Below, piece by piece: positions 34,265-42,044 of a DNA stretch of 45,412 nt. Under the pieces are notes generated by a model. The model was not told where the DNA came from. It was given only the letters and a program-made list of their open reading frames with translations, and searched no databases. The stretch comes from Clostridia bacterium. GTDB taxonomy: Bacteria; Bacillota; Clostridia; Christensenellales; Aristaeellaceae. The stretch's first letter is position 1; the number at the start of each line of letters is the position of its first letter. Location of the stretch: NCBI GenBank assembly GCA_017534885.1, contig JAFXVR010000059.1:1-45412 (forward strand), written 5' to 3'. A program made the translations under genes and the position numbers.

Positions 34265-36628
34265 ATGAACAGCAAGTTTCAGCGTCAATTGGAGGAATCC
34301 TGGTATATCCACCGTCCGCTCGCCCTGGATGAGAGCGGAAGCCTCGAGCAAGCCAACCTGAAGAAGGCGGTGTCTTCTTCTGTTTCGCTCTGGGACGGCA
34401 AATCTCTTTTGCCCTGGACTTTCGAGGGTGAAGGCACAGCGCGGGTGGAGGAGGGCGTCCTGATTTTGCACACCGGCGCGAGGGCTGACCAGTGGCCGGC
34501 TGAGGAGGTGCGCTCGGTAGACGCGCAGAAGGGGGAATACGCGACCTTCGGCTCCCTGATTGCCCATTTGAACCTGGGGCAGCTGTATCCGCAGGGCAAC
34601 CGGATCCGCTTCCGGATCCGCCCGGTCTGCGACGGCCTCCACAGCCCCATTGTGCGGGTGGGCTTCACCAACGAGGGAGAAATCAAAATCCCGGACGCAT
34701 ATTCCCGCGAAGGCTTCAACGCCATCAACCTGCGCAACAGGGAATGGAACGACTGCGCCTGGGAGATCGGCTCCATCGCCCATGACAAAATCGGCGACAT
34801 CTCCTTCAACATCCACCGCTACGGCCAGGAGCTGAGCGGCGGCGACGTGCTGCGCTTTGAGCTGAAGGACATCGCCCTGGAGCAGGTGGACGACGAGAAC
34901 GTGGTGCACGGCTGGCAGTGCCATCCGGAGACCGCGGTATATTCCACCACAGGCTATTTCCCCAAGGGCCGCAAGACTGCCGTCGCGAACACAGCCTGCA
35001 GCCGCTTCGACATCGTAGACGCCGCCACAGGCGATATCGTTTTCGGCGGGGAGACGCAGCGGGTGGAAAACGCCCACGGCTGCTTCAGCGTGCTGGACTT
35101 TACCCCGGTTGAGGCGGAGGGCTGCTACCGTATCCGCTTCGGCGCCTATCTCAGCGAGCCCTTTGCCATCGCAGAGGACGTGATGGACAGCGCGGTCTGG
35201 AAGCTCATCAACTTCCTGTTCTCCGAGCGCTGCGGCTATCCCGTGCCCGGAAAGCACGGCACCTGCCACGGCGACCTGGTGGCCCACTGGCGAGGCATCA
35301 TCAAGGTTTTCCAGGGCGGCTGGCACGACGCGGCGGACGTCTCCCAGCAATCCACCCAGAGCGCTGAGGTGGTGCATGCCCTGCTGGAGGCCGCCGACGC
35401 GGTGAAGGAGCGCAATCCCCGCCTGTACAGCCGCCTGATGGAGGAGGCCAACTGGGGGCTGGATTTCGTCCTCCGCACAGCGCTGGACGACGGTTTCCGC
35501 ATGACCCACGCGGGCATCCGCCGCTGGACTGATGGGCTGATCGGCAACATGGATGACTGCGAGGTGAAGGTGCACAACTCTTCCCTGGACAATTTCCTGG
35601 TCAGCGCGGTAGAGGCTTATGCCGCCCGGGCCTTCCAGGAGGTGGACGCCGAGCTGGCCTGGAAGTGCGGGGACGCTGCCCGCCGGGATTACGGCTTTGC
35701 CCGGAAACGGTACGGCGTGATCGGCGTGGAAATTCCCTGCATGAAGGAACACACCGCCAACGCCAGCGACTCCCTGTACTGCGCCGCGGCGCTGTGGGCA
35801 GCCTCTCAGCTGTATAAAACCACCGGGGATAAGGGCTATGCCGAAGATATCCGGGACTTTGCGAACCGGCTGCTGGCCTGCCAGGACCGGGGCGAGAGCG
35901 GCACCGGTTTGCAGGGCTTCTTCTGCCGCGACGCGACCAGGCGGGCCATTGTGCACTTCAACCACCAGAGCCGGGAGCATCTCTTCGTCCAGGCGCTGTA
36001 CAGTGCCTGCCGGGCGCTGCCGCAGGACAGCAGCAGAGCCCGCTGGGAGGAGGGCCTGCGCCTCTACGGCGACTATCTGAAGGCGCTGACCGCCTTCACC
36101 GCGCCCTACGGAATGCTGCCCGCGGGCATCCACAGCGCGGCTGAGGCGGACGATGAAAGAACCTTCAGCGTCATGCATCCCACGGTGAATTTCGCGCAGG
36201 AACGCGCCAATTACCTGGAGCAGCTGCAAAACGGCGCTGACCTTGGCGGCGGCTACTGCGTGCGCTGCTTCCCGGTCTGGTTCTCCTACCGGGGCAATTC
36301 CGCGGTGCACATGGCCATGGGCAAGGCCGCCAGCCTGATCGCCCGGTATTTTGACGACAATGAGCTGCGGGAAATCGCCCGGGAGCAGCTCTACTGGACG
36401 CTGGGCAAGAATCCCTTTGGCGAGTCCCTGATCTACGGCGAGGGGAGCCGCTACGGGCAGCAGTACACCGCCCTTCTGGGCGAGACGATGGGCGAAATCC
36501 CCGTGGGCGTGGAAACCCGGGGCAACGAGGATCTGCCCTACTTCCCCCCGGCCAACATCGCCACCTACCGCGAAGTGTGGACGACCCCTGTTCGCGCCTG
36601 GCTGCTGATCGCCGCCGACCTGATCTGA
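34265..36628 (+). CDS. Glycoside hydrolase family 9-like protein with CelD-type Ig domain
   Basis: A 787-residue protein. ATG 34265 is used because GGAGGT lies 8 nt upstream; ATG 34238 overlaps the RidA stop but lacks a ribosome site. An N-terminal carbohydrate-binding-like region (about 30-210) is followed by the Ig-like CelD_N domain (about 220-305, FDIVDAATGDIVFGGETQ). The (alpha/alpha)6 GH9 barrel then shows GGWHDAADVSQ, with Asp355 and Asp358 matching the GGWxDAGD catalytic motif, and LGKNPFGESLIYG near the end. The general-acid site normally reads NExAxxxNA; here it is ANIATYREVWTTP, with Glu770 the only candidate. There is no signal peptide, so unlike cellulases it acts inside the cell. 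Such intracellular GH9 proteins include exo-beta-glucosaminidases, which would suit the neighbouring amino-sugar genes. Confidence 0.85.
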   Translation: MNSKFQRQLEESWYIHRPLALDESGSLEQANLKKAVSSSVSLWDGKSLLPWTFEGEGTARVEEGVLILHTGARADQWPAEEVRSVDAQKGEYATFGSLIAHLNLGQLYPQGNRIRFRIRPVCDGLHSPIVRVGFTNEGEIKIPDAYSREGFNAINLRNREWNDCAWEIGSIAHDKIGDISFNIHRYGQELSGGDVLRFELKDIALEQVDDENVVHGWQCHPETAVYSTTGYFPKGRKTAVANTACSRFDIVDAATGDIVFGGETQRVENAHGCFSVLDFTPVEAEGCYRIRFGAYLSEPFAIAEDVMDSAVWKLINFLFSERCGYPVPGKHGTCHGDLVAHWRGIIKVFQGGWHDAADVSQQSTQSAEVVHALLEAADAVKERNPRLYSRLMEEANWGLDFVLRTALDDGFRMTHAGIRRWTDGLIGNMDDCEVKVHNSSLDNFLVSAVEAYAARAFQEVDAELAWKCGDAARRDYGFARKRYGVIGVEIPCMKEHTANASDSLYCAAALWAASQLYKTTGDKGYAEDIRDFANRLLACQDRGESGTGLQGFFCRDATRRAIVHFNHQSREHLFVQALYSACRALPQDSSRARWEEGLRLYGDYLKALTAFTAPYGMLPAGIHSAAEADDERTFSVMHPTVNFAQERANYLEQLQNGADLGGGYCVRCFPVWFSYRGNSAVHMAMGKAASLIARYFDDNELREIAREQLYWTLGKNPFGESLIYGEGSRYGQQYTALLGETMGEIPVGVETRGNEDLPYFPPANIATYREVWTTPVRAWLLIAADLI

Positions 36629-36643
36629 AAAGAGGAATGCCTG

Positions 36644-37714
36644 ATGCCGAAAGATATGCGATACTACATCGAAAGGCAGGGAGAGGCGCTCTCCCATGCC
36701 ATCGAAACCGCTGCGGAGACCTGCGCGCCCTTTGTCCGGCTGTGGAAGGAAGCCCGGCCGGACCGGCTGTACCTGGTGGGCAGCGGCACCTCGGGCAACG
36801 CGGCCTGCGCGGCAGCCCCGGGAATGGCGGCCTGGCTGGGCGCGGAGGTCACCGCGGTGACGCCCACCTCCCTGCCTTCTCAGGTGCAGGGAAAGCCGCT
36901 CTTTGTGTTCATCTCCCAGGGCGGCCAGTCCACCAACACGGTCCGCGCCATTGAGAAGATCAGCGGCCGATGGCCCAGCCTCGCCCTCACCGGTGAGGAG
37001 GTCTGCCGCATCAACGGACTGCTCCCGCACGTGGTGCTCACCTGCGGCCACGAGGAGGCCGGCCCCAAGACCATGGGCTACACCTGCACCATCCTCACCC
37101 TGTATCTGATGGCCCTGGCGGTCAGCCCGCTCCCGGGAGCGGAGAAGGATGCCGTCCTGCAGGCGCTTCGCGGCATGGCGCAGGATCTGCCTGAGAACAT
37201 TGCCGCCGTGGACACCTGGCTGTCTGCCGGCGCAGACGCGGTGTCGCAGGCGGCTTACTGGGCGATCGCCGGAACAGGCACAGGGCGCGAGGTGGCCCGG
37301 GAAGCGGCCCTGAAGCTGCAGGAGACGCTGCTGCGCCCGGCGATGGGCTTCGAGTTTGAGGAATACCTGCACGGCCCCTCCATGATGCTGGCGGAAAACG
37401 GGGCAGCTTTGGGCGGCATGTACCTGCTGCCCGCGAAAGCAAGAGCGGATCGCCCCCGGGTGGAGGCGCTCTCTGAGCTCCACGCGGGCTTCGGCAGCCC
37501 TGTGGTTGTTGTCGGAGCGGGCGAGCGTGCGTCGGCGGAGGGCAATCGCCTGACCCTGAAAGCGGGAGAGGAAGCCTGGCTGGAGCCCTTCTGGCAGATC
37601 CTCCCGAGCCAGTGCATGGGCGCGCTTCTTCCTGAGCGCCTCGGCCTGGCCGGCAAGGGACACCGGGTTTTTCAGATGATCGACAAAGCGGTGGGCGTCA
37701 AATGCAAGAACTGA
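36644..37714 (+). CDS. SIS-domain protein, glucosamine-6-phosphate isomerase/deaminase-like (GlmS-C/FrlB/AgaS type)
   Basis: A 356-residue protein with two SIS (sugar isomerase) domains, about residues 30-160 and 185-340. The first has LYLVGSGTSGNAA and FVFISQGGQSTNTVRAI; the second has AIAGTGTGREVAREAALKLQETLLRPAMGFEFEEYLHGP, matching the GlmS isomerase ExxHGP loop. No glutaminase domain is present. Stand-alone relatives remove or shift the amino group of a phosphorylated amino sugar, or split fructosamine-type conjugates (FrlB). The gene overlaps the kinase that follows by 13 bp, so a kinase-then-deaminase pathway is likely. Confidence 0.86.
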   Translation: MPKDMRYYIERQGEALSHAIETAAETCAPFVRLWKEARPDRLYLVGSGTSGNAACAAAPGMAAWLGAEVTAVTPTSLPSQVQGKPLFVFISQGGQSTNTVRAIEKISGRWPSLALTGEEVCRINGLLPHVVLTCGHEEAGPKTMGYTCTILTLYLMALAVSPLPGAEKDAVLQALRGMAQDLPENIAAVDTWLSAGADAVSQAAYWAIAGTGTGREVAREAALKLQETLLRPAMGFEFEEYLHGPSMMLAENGAALGGMYLLPAKARADRPRVEALSELHAGFGSPVVVVGAGERASAEGNRLTLKAGEEAWLEPFWQILPSQCMGALLPERLGLAGKGHRVFQMIDKAVGVKCKN

Positions 37715-38670
37715 ATGATCACACTTATGTGCTGGGCATAGACAGCGGCGGAACCAAGTATCTGGTGCGGGCCGCCGCGCCTGACGGCCGCCTGCTGGGG
37801 GAGTACCGCGGACCGTGCTGCAGCCACTACCGCTTTCCGGAAGAGGAAGCGAAGCGGCGCATCGCGGAGAATATCGCGCGTTGTCTGGAGACCTTCGGCG
37901 GCCGCCCCGGGGACTGCGCCGCCCTGGTCTGCGGCACCACCGGCTATGACAGCCCGGAGGACGGAGAGCTGCTGCAGCGCATGTACACCGGCCTGGCTGG
38001 TTTCCACTGCCCGGTGCGGGTGATGAACGATGTGGAGATCGCCTTCCACACAGCCTGCGGCAGCGAGGGCGTGCTGATGCTGGCCGGCACGGGCTCCATT
38101 TGCTATGGGATAAACAGCCGTGGTGAGGCTGTGCGCGTGGGCGGCTGGCCCTCGGGCGTTTTCGGCGACGAGGGCAGCGGGCGCTACATCGACGCCCTGG
38201 CCCTCCGGCATTTCAGCCGGTACATGGACGGGCGCAGGCTGGATTCGCCGCTGCTGCGCGAGATTGAAGAAGTCACCAGGGTGAAGACCCGCAAGCAGCT
38301 GATGGACTATGCCGTCTCCCTGGGTCAGGGCGCCATCCCCACGCCGGGGCTTGGGCCTGCCGTCACCCGCGCAGCCTCCGCCGGCGATCCGTACGCGGAG
38401 GCAATCCTCCGGGACGCGGCCCACTGCCTCTCCGAACTGGCGGCAGAAGTGATCCTGGCGCTGTATCCGGAAGACTGCGCCGACATTCCCGTGGGCATCT
38501 GGGGCAGCGTGCTGATCCAGTCGCTGCCTCTGCGCGGGATGTTCTGGCAGGAGCTGAAAGCCCGCTTCCCCGGCGCTCGCCTCCTGGTGCCGGACAAGGA
38601 CGCCGCCCAGGGCGCGGTGGAGATGGCGGTGAGGATTGCTCGGACGGGCAAGTCGGGGATGCAGGGTTGA
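37702..38670 (+). CDS. BadF/BadG/BcrA-type ATPase, N-acetylglucosamine kinase-like
   Basis: A 322-residue ASKHA-fold kinase. The phosphate-1 motif is VLGIDSGGTKYLV (residues 9-21) and the phosphate-2 motif is LMLAGTGSICYG (about 131). VMNDVEIAF carries the likely catalytic Asp, and GGWPSGVFGDEGSGRYI is the signature of GlcNAc/glucosamine kinases in this family. It probably phosphorylates the amino sugar released by the glycosidases, supplying the overlapping SIS protein. It is the last gene before a structured terminator region. Confidence 0.86.
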   Translation: MQELNDHTYVLGIDSGGTKYLVRAAAPDGRLLGEYRGPCCSHYRFPEEEAKRRIAENIARCLETFGGRPGDCAALVCGTTGYDSPEDGELLQRMYTGLAGFHCPVRVMNDVEIAFHTACGSEGVLMLAGTGSICYGINSRGEAVRVGGWPSGVFGDEGSGRYIDALALRHFSRYMDGRRLDSPLLREIEEVTRVKTRKQLMDYAVSLGQGAIPTPGLGPAVTRAASAGDPYAEAILRDAAHCLSELAAEVILALYPEDCADIPVGIWGSVLIQSLPLRGMFWQELKARFPGARLLVPDKDAAQGAVEMAVRIARTGKSGMQG

Positions 38671-38705
38671 ACAAGGTAATACGCGCGCTGTCAGAGATAT
38701 CTTGC

Positions 38706-38736
38706 CATAACTCCGGACGCGAACCCGGAGGTTATG
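38706..38736 (+). other. Stable hairpin after the operon
   Basis: CATAACTCCGG (38706-38716) pairs with CCGGAGGTTATG (38725-38736) with a single-base bulge. No T tract follows, so it may protect mRNA 3' ends rather than terminate transcription. Confidence 0.6.
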
Positions 38737-38790
38737 AATTCGGATTTCAGAATGATGCTGTCGAAAAAAGCCATGGCTGTTGAGGGTGAC

Positions 38791-38887
38791 AAAAGGGCGC
38801 TTCCAACCTTAGAACCACGACTGGTTGTCGGATTTACCACTGCCTTCCACAACAAGTCGTGGCTTGGTTCAGGAAAACGCCCTTTTT
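38791..38887. terminator. Composite palindromic element, probable operon terminator
   Basis: Outer arms AAAGGGCG (38792-38799) and CGCCCTTT (38878-38885) enclose a second stem CCACGACT (38815-38822) with AGTCGTGG (38855-38862) and weaker GGTTGT/ACAAC pairs. TTTTT closes the plus-strand side and an A run the other. It lies between the operon end and the Rrf2 promoter. Its size and nesting also fit a small palindromic mobile repeat. The remainder of 38671-38910 shows no gene. Confidence 0.6.
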
Positions 38888-38910
38888 AGCATCCGAATCA
38901 ACAATAGCCT

Positions 38911-38939
38911 TTGACGAACTGAATGTCCAGTATTATAAT
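38911..38939 (+). promoter_or_regulatory. Promoter of the Rrf2 gene
   Basis: TTGACG (38911-38916), a 17-bp spacer and TATAAT (38934-38939) form a near-consensus promoter 40 bp before the start codon. Confidence 0.88.
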
Positions 38940-38943
38940 GGAC
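38925..38943. promoter_or_regulatory. Operator-like dyad over the Rrf2 -10 box
   Basis: GTCCA (38925-38929) and TGGAC (38939-38943) form an inverted repeat that encloses the -10 box. Rrf2 regulators often repress their own genes, so this is a candidate autoregulatory site. Confidence 0.5.
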
Positions 38944-38979
38944 TTGAAGAATATGCCAGGCAGTGAAAGGGAGATGCCC

Positions 38980-39429
38980 ATGCTGATTTCCACCAAAGGG
39001 CGGTACGCCACGCGAATGCTGATCGACATTGCCATGAACCAGGGCGATGGATATGTCCCGATGAAAGATGTCGCCGCCCGCCAGCAGATCTCCAAGAAGT
39101 ATATGGAGGCCTTCACAGCGCCTCTGGCGTCGGCCGGGATTCTGGGCATCCGGCGGGGAAAGACCGGCGGATACCGCCTGCTGGTACCGGCGGATCAGGT
39201 GACGCTGTGGGAGATCGTCTGCCTGACGGACGGCCCGCTGCACGCGGTCGCCTGCCTGGAGCGCGCCGAGAACACCTGTGCCCGATGCGGCTTCTGCATC
39301 ACGCTGCCAGCATGGGAAGGGCTGGAGCAGACGGTCCGGGATTACCTGAAATCGGTCACGCTGCAGCAGCTGATCGACCAGAGCAAGCCTCAGCCGCCGA
39401 ATCTGGAGGATTATCCCTGCGGGGTGTGA
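38980..39429 (+). CDS. Rrf2-family transcriptional regulator
   Basis: A 149-residue winged-helix regulator. ATG 38980 is used because AAGGGAG lies 7 nt upstream; it yields the classical family start MLISTKGRYATRMLIDIA. The recognition region is QQISKKYMEAFTAPLASAGI, followed by the wing IRRGKTGGYRL. The ligand region has three cysteines in CLERAENTCARCGFC, like the Fe-S-binding loop of IscR-type members; cysteine-metabolism regulators of the CymR type usually lack this triplet. It could sense Fe-S status, redox or sulfur supply. It is convergent with the sulfur amino acid operon ending at 39486, so regulation of that operon is plausible but unproven. Confidence 0.92.
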   Translation: MLISTKGRYATRMLIDIAMNQGDGYVPMKDVAARQQISKKYMEAFTAPLASAGILGIRRGKTGGYRLLVPADQVTLWEIVCLTDGPLHAVACLERAENTCARCGFCITLPAWEGLEQTVRDYLKSVTLQQLIDQSKPQPPNLEDYPCGV

Positions 39430-39437
39430 GCGCGAAA

Positions 39438-39474
39438 AACCTGCTGTCGTTTTGGTCCGGCAGCAGGCTTTTTT
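39438..39474. terminator. Bidirectional terminator
   Basis: CCTGCTGTCG (39440-39449) pairs with CGGCAGCAGG (39458-39467), with one G-U pair. It is flanked by AAAAA on the left and TTTTTT on the right, so it serves both the Rrf2 gene and the minus-strand operon that meets it. Confidence 0.9.
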
Positions 39475-39485
39475 GCGCAGCCTTT

Positions 39486-40025
39486 TCAGGGACGATTCAG
39501 AATGCTCCGGAAGGCGGAGCGAACGCGCATCGGATAGAGCAGGACGATGGACACCGCCGCGCCAAAGCCTGCCTGGAGAATCTCAAAGGGGAGCTTGATG
39601 ATCGCGTACTCCGGCGTCGAATAGACATGCGCCCTGCCCAGCGTGTACCCGATCACCATGACGACCGCCCCGATGGTGACAGCGATGGACGATGACAGCA
39701 CGGGCTTCGCTGCCGGCAGCCTGTGTGAAATCACAGATACGATGACGGCCTGCAGTCCATGCGTCACCAGGGAGACAAACATTGGCGCCGGATAGAAGAA
39801 GAAGTCGCCCAGGAATGATCCGACGCCGCCGACGATGAACGCGGCCAGGGGATCCAGGAGGATGGCGGCCGTGTTGATCACCGCGTCGCAGAAGTACAGA
39901 TGCCCGCCGGGCACCGGAATGCTGAAAATGCTGAGGGAGAGCACGATGTTCATGCCCATCAGCAGGGCTGAGACGGTCAGCCAGGAAACAGAGCCTCGCC
40001 GCAGGGTCATTGCGCTGCCGGTCAT
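39486..40025 (-). CDS. ECF transporter S component
   Basis: A 179-residue, six-segment membrane protein. ATG 40025 is preferred since AGGTGA lies 5 nt upstream; longer starts lack a site. The pattern PGGHLYFCDAVINTAAILLD, IVGGVGSFLGDFF and SLVTHGLQAVIVSVISHRL is typical of substrate-specific subunits of energy-coupling-factor importers. The shared energising module (EcfA/A'/T) is not in the window. It is the last gene of the minus-strand sulfur amino acid operon, 73 bp after the thioredoxin-like gene, so a sulfur-related vitamin, methionine precursor or cofactor is a reasonable guess. Confidence 0.82.
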   Translation of the reverse strand: MTGSAMTLRRGSVSWLTVSALLMGMNIVLSLSIFSIPVPGGHLYFCDAVINTAAILLDPLAAFIVGGVGSFLGDFFFYPAPMFVSLVTHGLQAVIVSVISHRLPAAKPVLSSSIAVTIGAVVMVIGYTLGRAHVYSTPEYAIIKLPFEILQAGFGAAVSIVLLYPMRVRSAFRSILNRP

Positions 40026-40098
40026 TTGAATCACCTCGGACTTCATCATCTGGCGGAGAGGCGCGGTTTCTGCTCCCCGCCTCCCCGCGGACAGGGGG

Positions 40099-41484
40099 TT
40101 AATCGGCGGGACGGACGGCCTCATGCCCGGTCAGCGCGGCCCAGGCCTCAAAAACCGCGTAGGCCGCGTCCGTATATCTGGTATAGTTGGCTTCACTGTA
40201 GACGTAGTCCTCACGGGTCTCGTCCAGGGTCAGCATGATCTCCGCGTAGGCCGAGATCGGGACAAAGTGCGCGTATTCGTCCTCCAGCCCCCTGGTGTAG
40301 ACCAGCAGGTAGGGCACCTGAAGCTTCTGCGCGGTGACGGTTTCTCCGTCCGCGTTCTCATAGTGGATGGTATTGCCGCTCTCCAGGGTGTATTCCGTCA
40401 CCAGGTTGTGGAAATAGTCCAGCACCAGATCGACATACAGGCTGGCCAGCTCATTATTATTGTCGCGGATGTGCAGATCCCGCTCGTAGCCCCAGAAGCG
40501 CCGGGCGTATCCGCCGTCCAGCTTGGTATCGAAATTGTAGATCGTGACGCCATTGGCGATGGCAAAGTCGTTGACGATCTTCACCACAGCCTGGGTGTTG
40601 GGGCACCAGCTGCCGCCCAGGAACAGGATCACGGTGCCTTCCTGATCCAGCAGCCAGCGGAGCTGCCGGTAGGTCACGGTCTCGATGGCGATTTCGTCAT
40701 CGGCGGCAAAGAGCTCCCGGCCGCTTTTTTCGTTGTAGGAAAGGCGGATGTAGTCCGCGTCGGTGAAACCGGACAGCTCCACCTGAGCCACGGCCTCAAA
40801 CACATGATCCCGGAGCAGCTGCTTGTACTCGTCGATCGCCGCCTGGTTGACCGTGTCCTCCGTCACGAAGTCGCTCCGGACCTTCATCAGCTCCAGACCG
40901 GCCACAATGGGTGCGGGCTTGCCGCTTTCATCCGCATGATCCTTATTGTACAGGAAGAGGAAGGGCACCTGCACCTTCGGGACGACGACCGCTTCGCCCG
41001 CGGCATTGGTGTAGGTCACGGCAAACTCGGTGTCGGCCTTGTATTCCACATAATCATTCAGGTTGGTGAGCCAGCGGGTGACGATCTCGCCATAGAGATA
41101 GTTGAAATGGCTGCCGGCGATCTCATTGCCCTGGGACTGCGCACCTGCCGTCTCGCGGATGTGGGAGGCACGGTTCGTTCCGTCCAGGCGGAAGTCCAGG
41201 TTATAGATCGTCGTGACGCCGTATTCCTTGGCGACTTCGTTGATGTAGCCGATGACGGGCGTTGTGTTGCCGCACCAGCTGCCGCCCAGCAGGATCAGGT
41301 AATTGCCCTCCTGCTGGAACAGGTAATAGGCTTCCTCGAGGGTCACGGACTGATAGACGGAGGCCTCATCCTCCAGATAGGCGTAATCGCTGTTGTAGTA
41401 GGCGGACTGGATTCCGTCGGCGCCAGCGGCGGCAGCGGTCAGCGAGAGGGTTGCGGCCAACAGGATGGAAATCAGCTTTTTCAT
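40099..41484 (-). CDS. Secreted tandem thioredoxin-like protein with single-cysteine WC(G/P)NT motifs
   Basis: A 461-residue protein. ATG 41484 has AAGGAAG 8 nt upstream and gives a signal peptide (MKKLISILLAATLSLTAAAA, cleavage near AGA). Two homologous halves of about 210 residues follow. Each has a thioredoxin-like strand and active-site region, ILLGGSWCGNTTP (Cys71) and LFLGGSWCPNTQA (Cys294), then IYN(L/F)D, and a late VP(F/Y)L strand with a cis-proline position (QVPFLFLYN and QVPYLLVYT). In both copies the second cysteine of CxxC is Asn-Thr. No lipobox is visible. Its operon with a cystine-type symporter suggests a role with extracellular thiols or disulfides, such as mixed-disulfide binding. 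The conserved change in both copies argues against a classical CxxC oxidoreductase. Confidence 0.82.
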   Translation of the reverse strand: MKKLISILLAATLSLTAAAAGADGIQSAYYNSDYAYLEDEASVYQSVTLEEAYYLFQQEGNYLILLGGSWCGNTTPVIGYINEVAKEYGVTTIYNLDFRLDGTNRASHIRETAGAQSQGNEIAGSHFNYLYGEIVTRWLTNLNDYVEYKADTEFAVTYTNAAGEAVVVPKVQVPFLFLYNKDHADESGKPAPIVAGLELMKVRSDFVTEDTVNQAAIDEYKQLLRDHVFEAVAQVELSGFTDADYIRLSYNEKSGRELFAADDEIAIETVTYRQLRWLLDQEGTVILFLGGSWCPNTQAVVKIVNDFAIANGVTIYNFDTKLDGGYARRFWGYERDLHIRDNNNELASLYVDLVLDYFHNLVTEYTLESGNTIHYENADGETVTAQKLQVPYLLVYTRGLEDEYAHFVPISAYAEIMLTLDETREDYVYSEANYTRYTDAAYAVFEAWAALTGHEAVRPAD

Positions 41485-41537
41485 ATGAATGCTTCCTTTC
41501 TTTCTGCTCTTTTCTGCTTGATTCAGATTCAGTCTTT

Positions 41538-42044
41538 TCAGCACAGATCGATCTGTTCGCGCTCGACGGGGATTTCAGGGTATGCTGCCGGCGATGCCGG
41601 AGTCAGCGCGTCGGCGTATACGGCTTCAATGTCAGCGAGATCCTGATAATTGTGGATGAACCCCGTGTCTTCCGCGGTGAAGTAATGGCTGTACGCCTCC
41701 CGGGCGTCCGCCAGATAGGCCAGGATGGTTTCATCCGGCTCGTGATCCCGGAAAGCCCGGTACAGCCGGGTGATGGCCCGCTCCACATACCGCACCTTGG
41801 CCGCCCGGAGCAGGTCCAGGTTTTCCACACGTTCCGTCAGGCGCAGGTTCGGGTCTGTCTCCGCGATGGCGGCGTCCACCCGGTCGATCAGCGCCCGGGA
41901 CTCGTCGGAATAGCTGACCTCGCCGATGGCGTCAATGGCCTCCGTGATGGACTTCACCCCGTGGTTCGCCGAGGCAATGGCCAGGATGCCGAGCAGGCCG
42001 GCGGCCAGGACGAGGGCGATCAGCAGCATGATCTTCCGCTTCAT
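41538..42044 (-). CDS. Small membrane-anchored or secreted protein, unknown function
   Basis: A 168-residue protein that I do not recognise. Its ATG overlaps the symporter stop by four bases (ATGA), so the two are translationally coupled. Residues 4-27 form one hydrophobic segment (KIMLLIALVLAAGLLGILAI) as a signal peptide or anchor. The rest is Asp/Glu/Ala-rich and helical (VDAAIAETDPNLRLTERVEN, YLADAREAYSHYF) and ends REQIDLC with a lone C-terminal cysteine. The coupling suggests an accessory subunit of the symporter or an extracytoplasmic binding helper. Confidence 0.75.
   Translation of the reverse strand: MKRKIMLLIALVLAAGLLGILAIASANHGVKSITEAIDAIGEVSYSDESRALIDRVDAAIAETDPNLRLTERVENLDLLRAAKVRYVERAITRLYRAFRDHEPDETILAYLADAREAYSHYFTAEDTGFIHNYQDLADIEAVYADALTPASPAAYPEIPVEREQIDLC

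Noticed and set aside
34235..37663. Minus-strand open frame of 1142 codons opposite the GH9-like and SIS genes
   Set aside because: It spans several real plus-strand genes, has no recognisable domain and exists because high third-position GC removes stops on the opposite strand.
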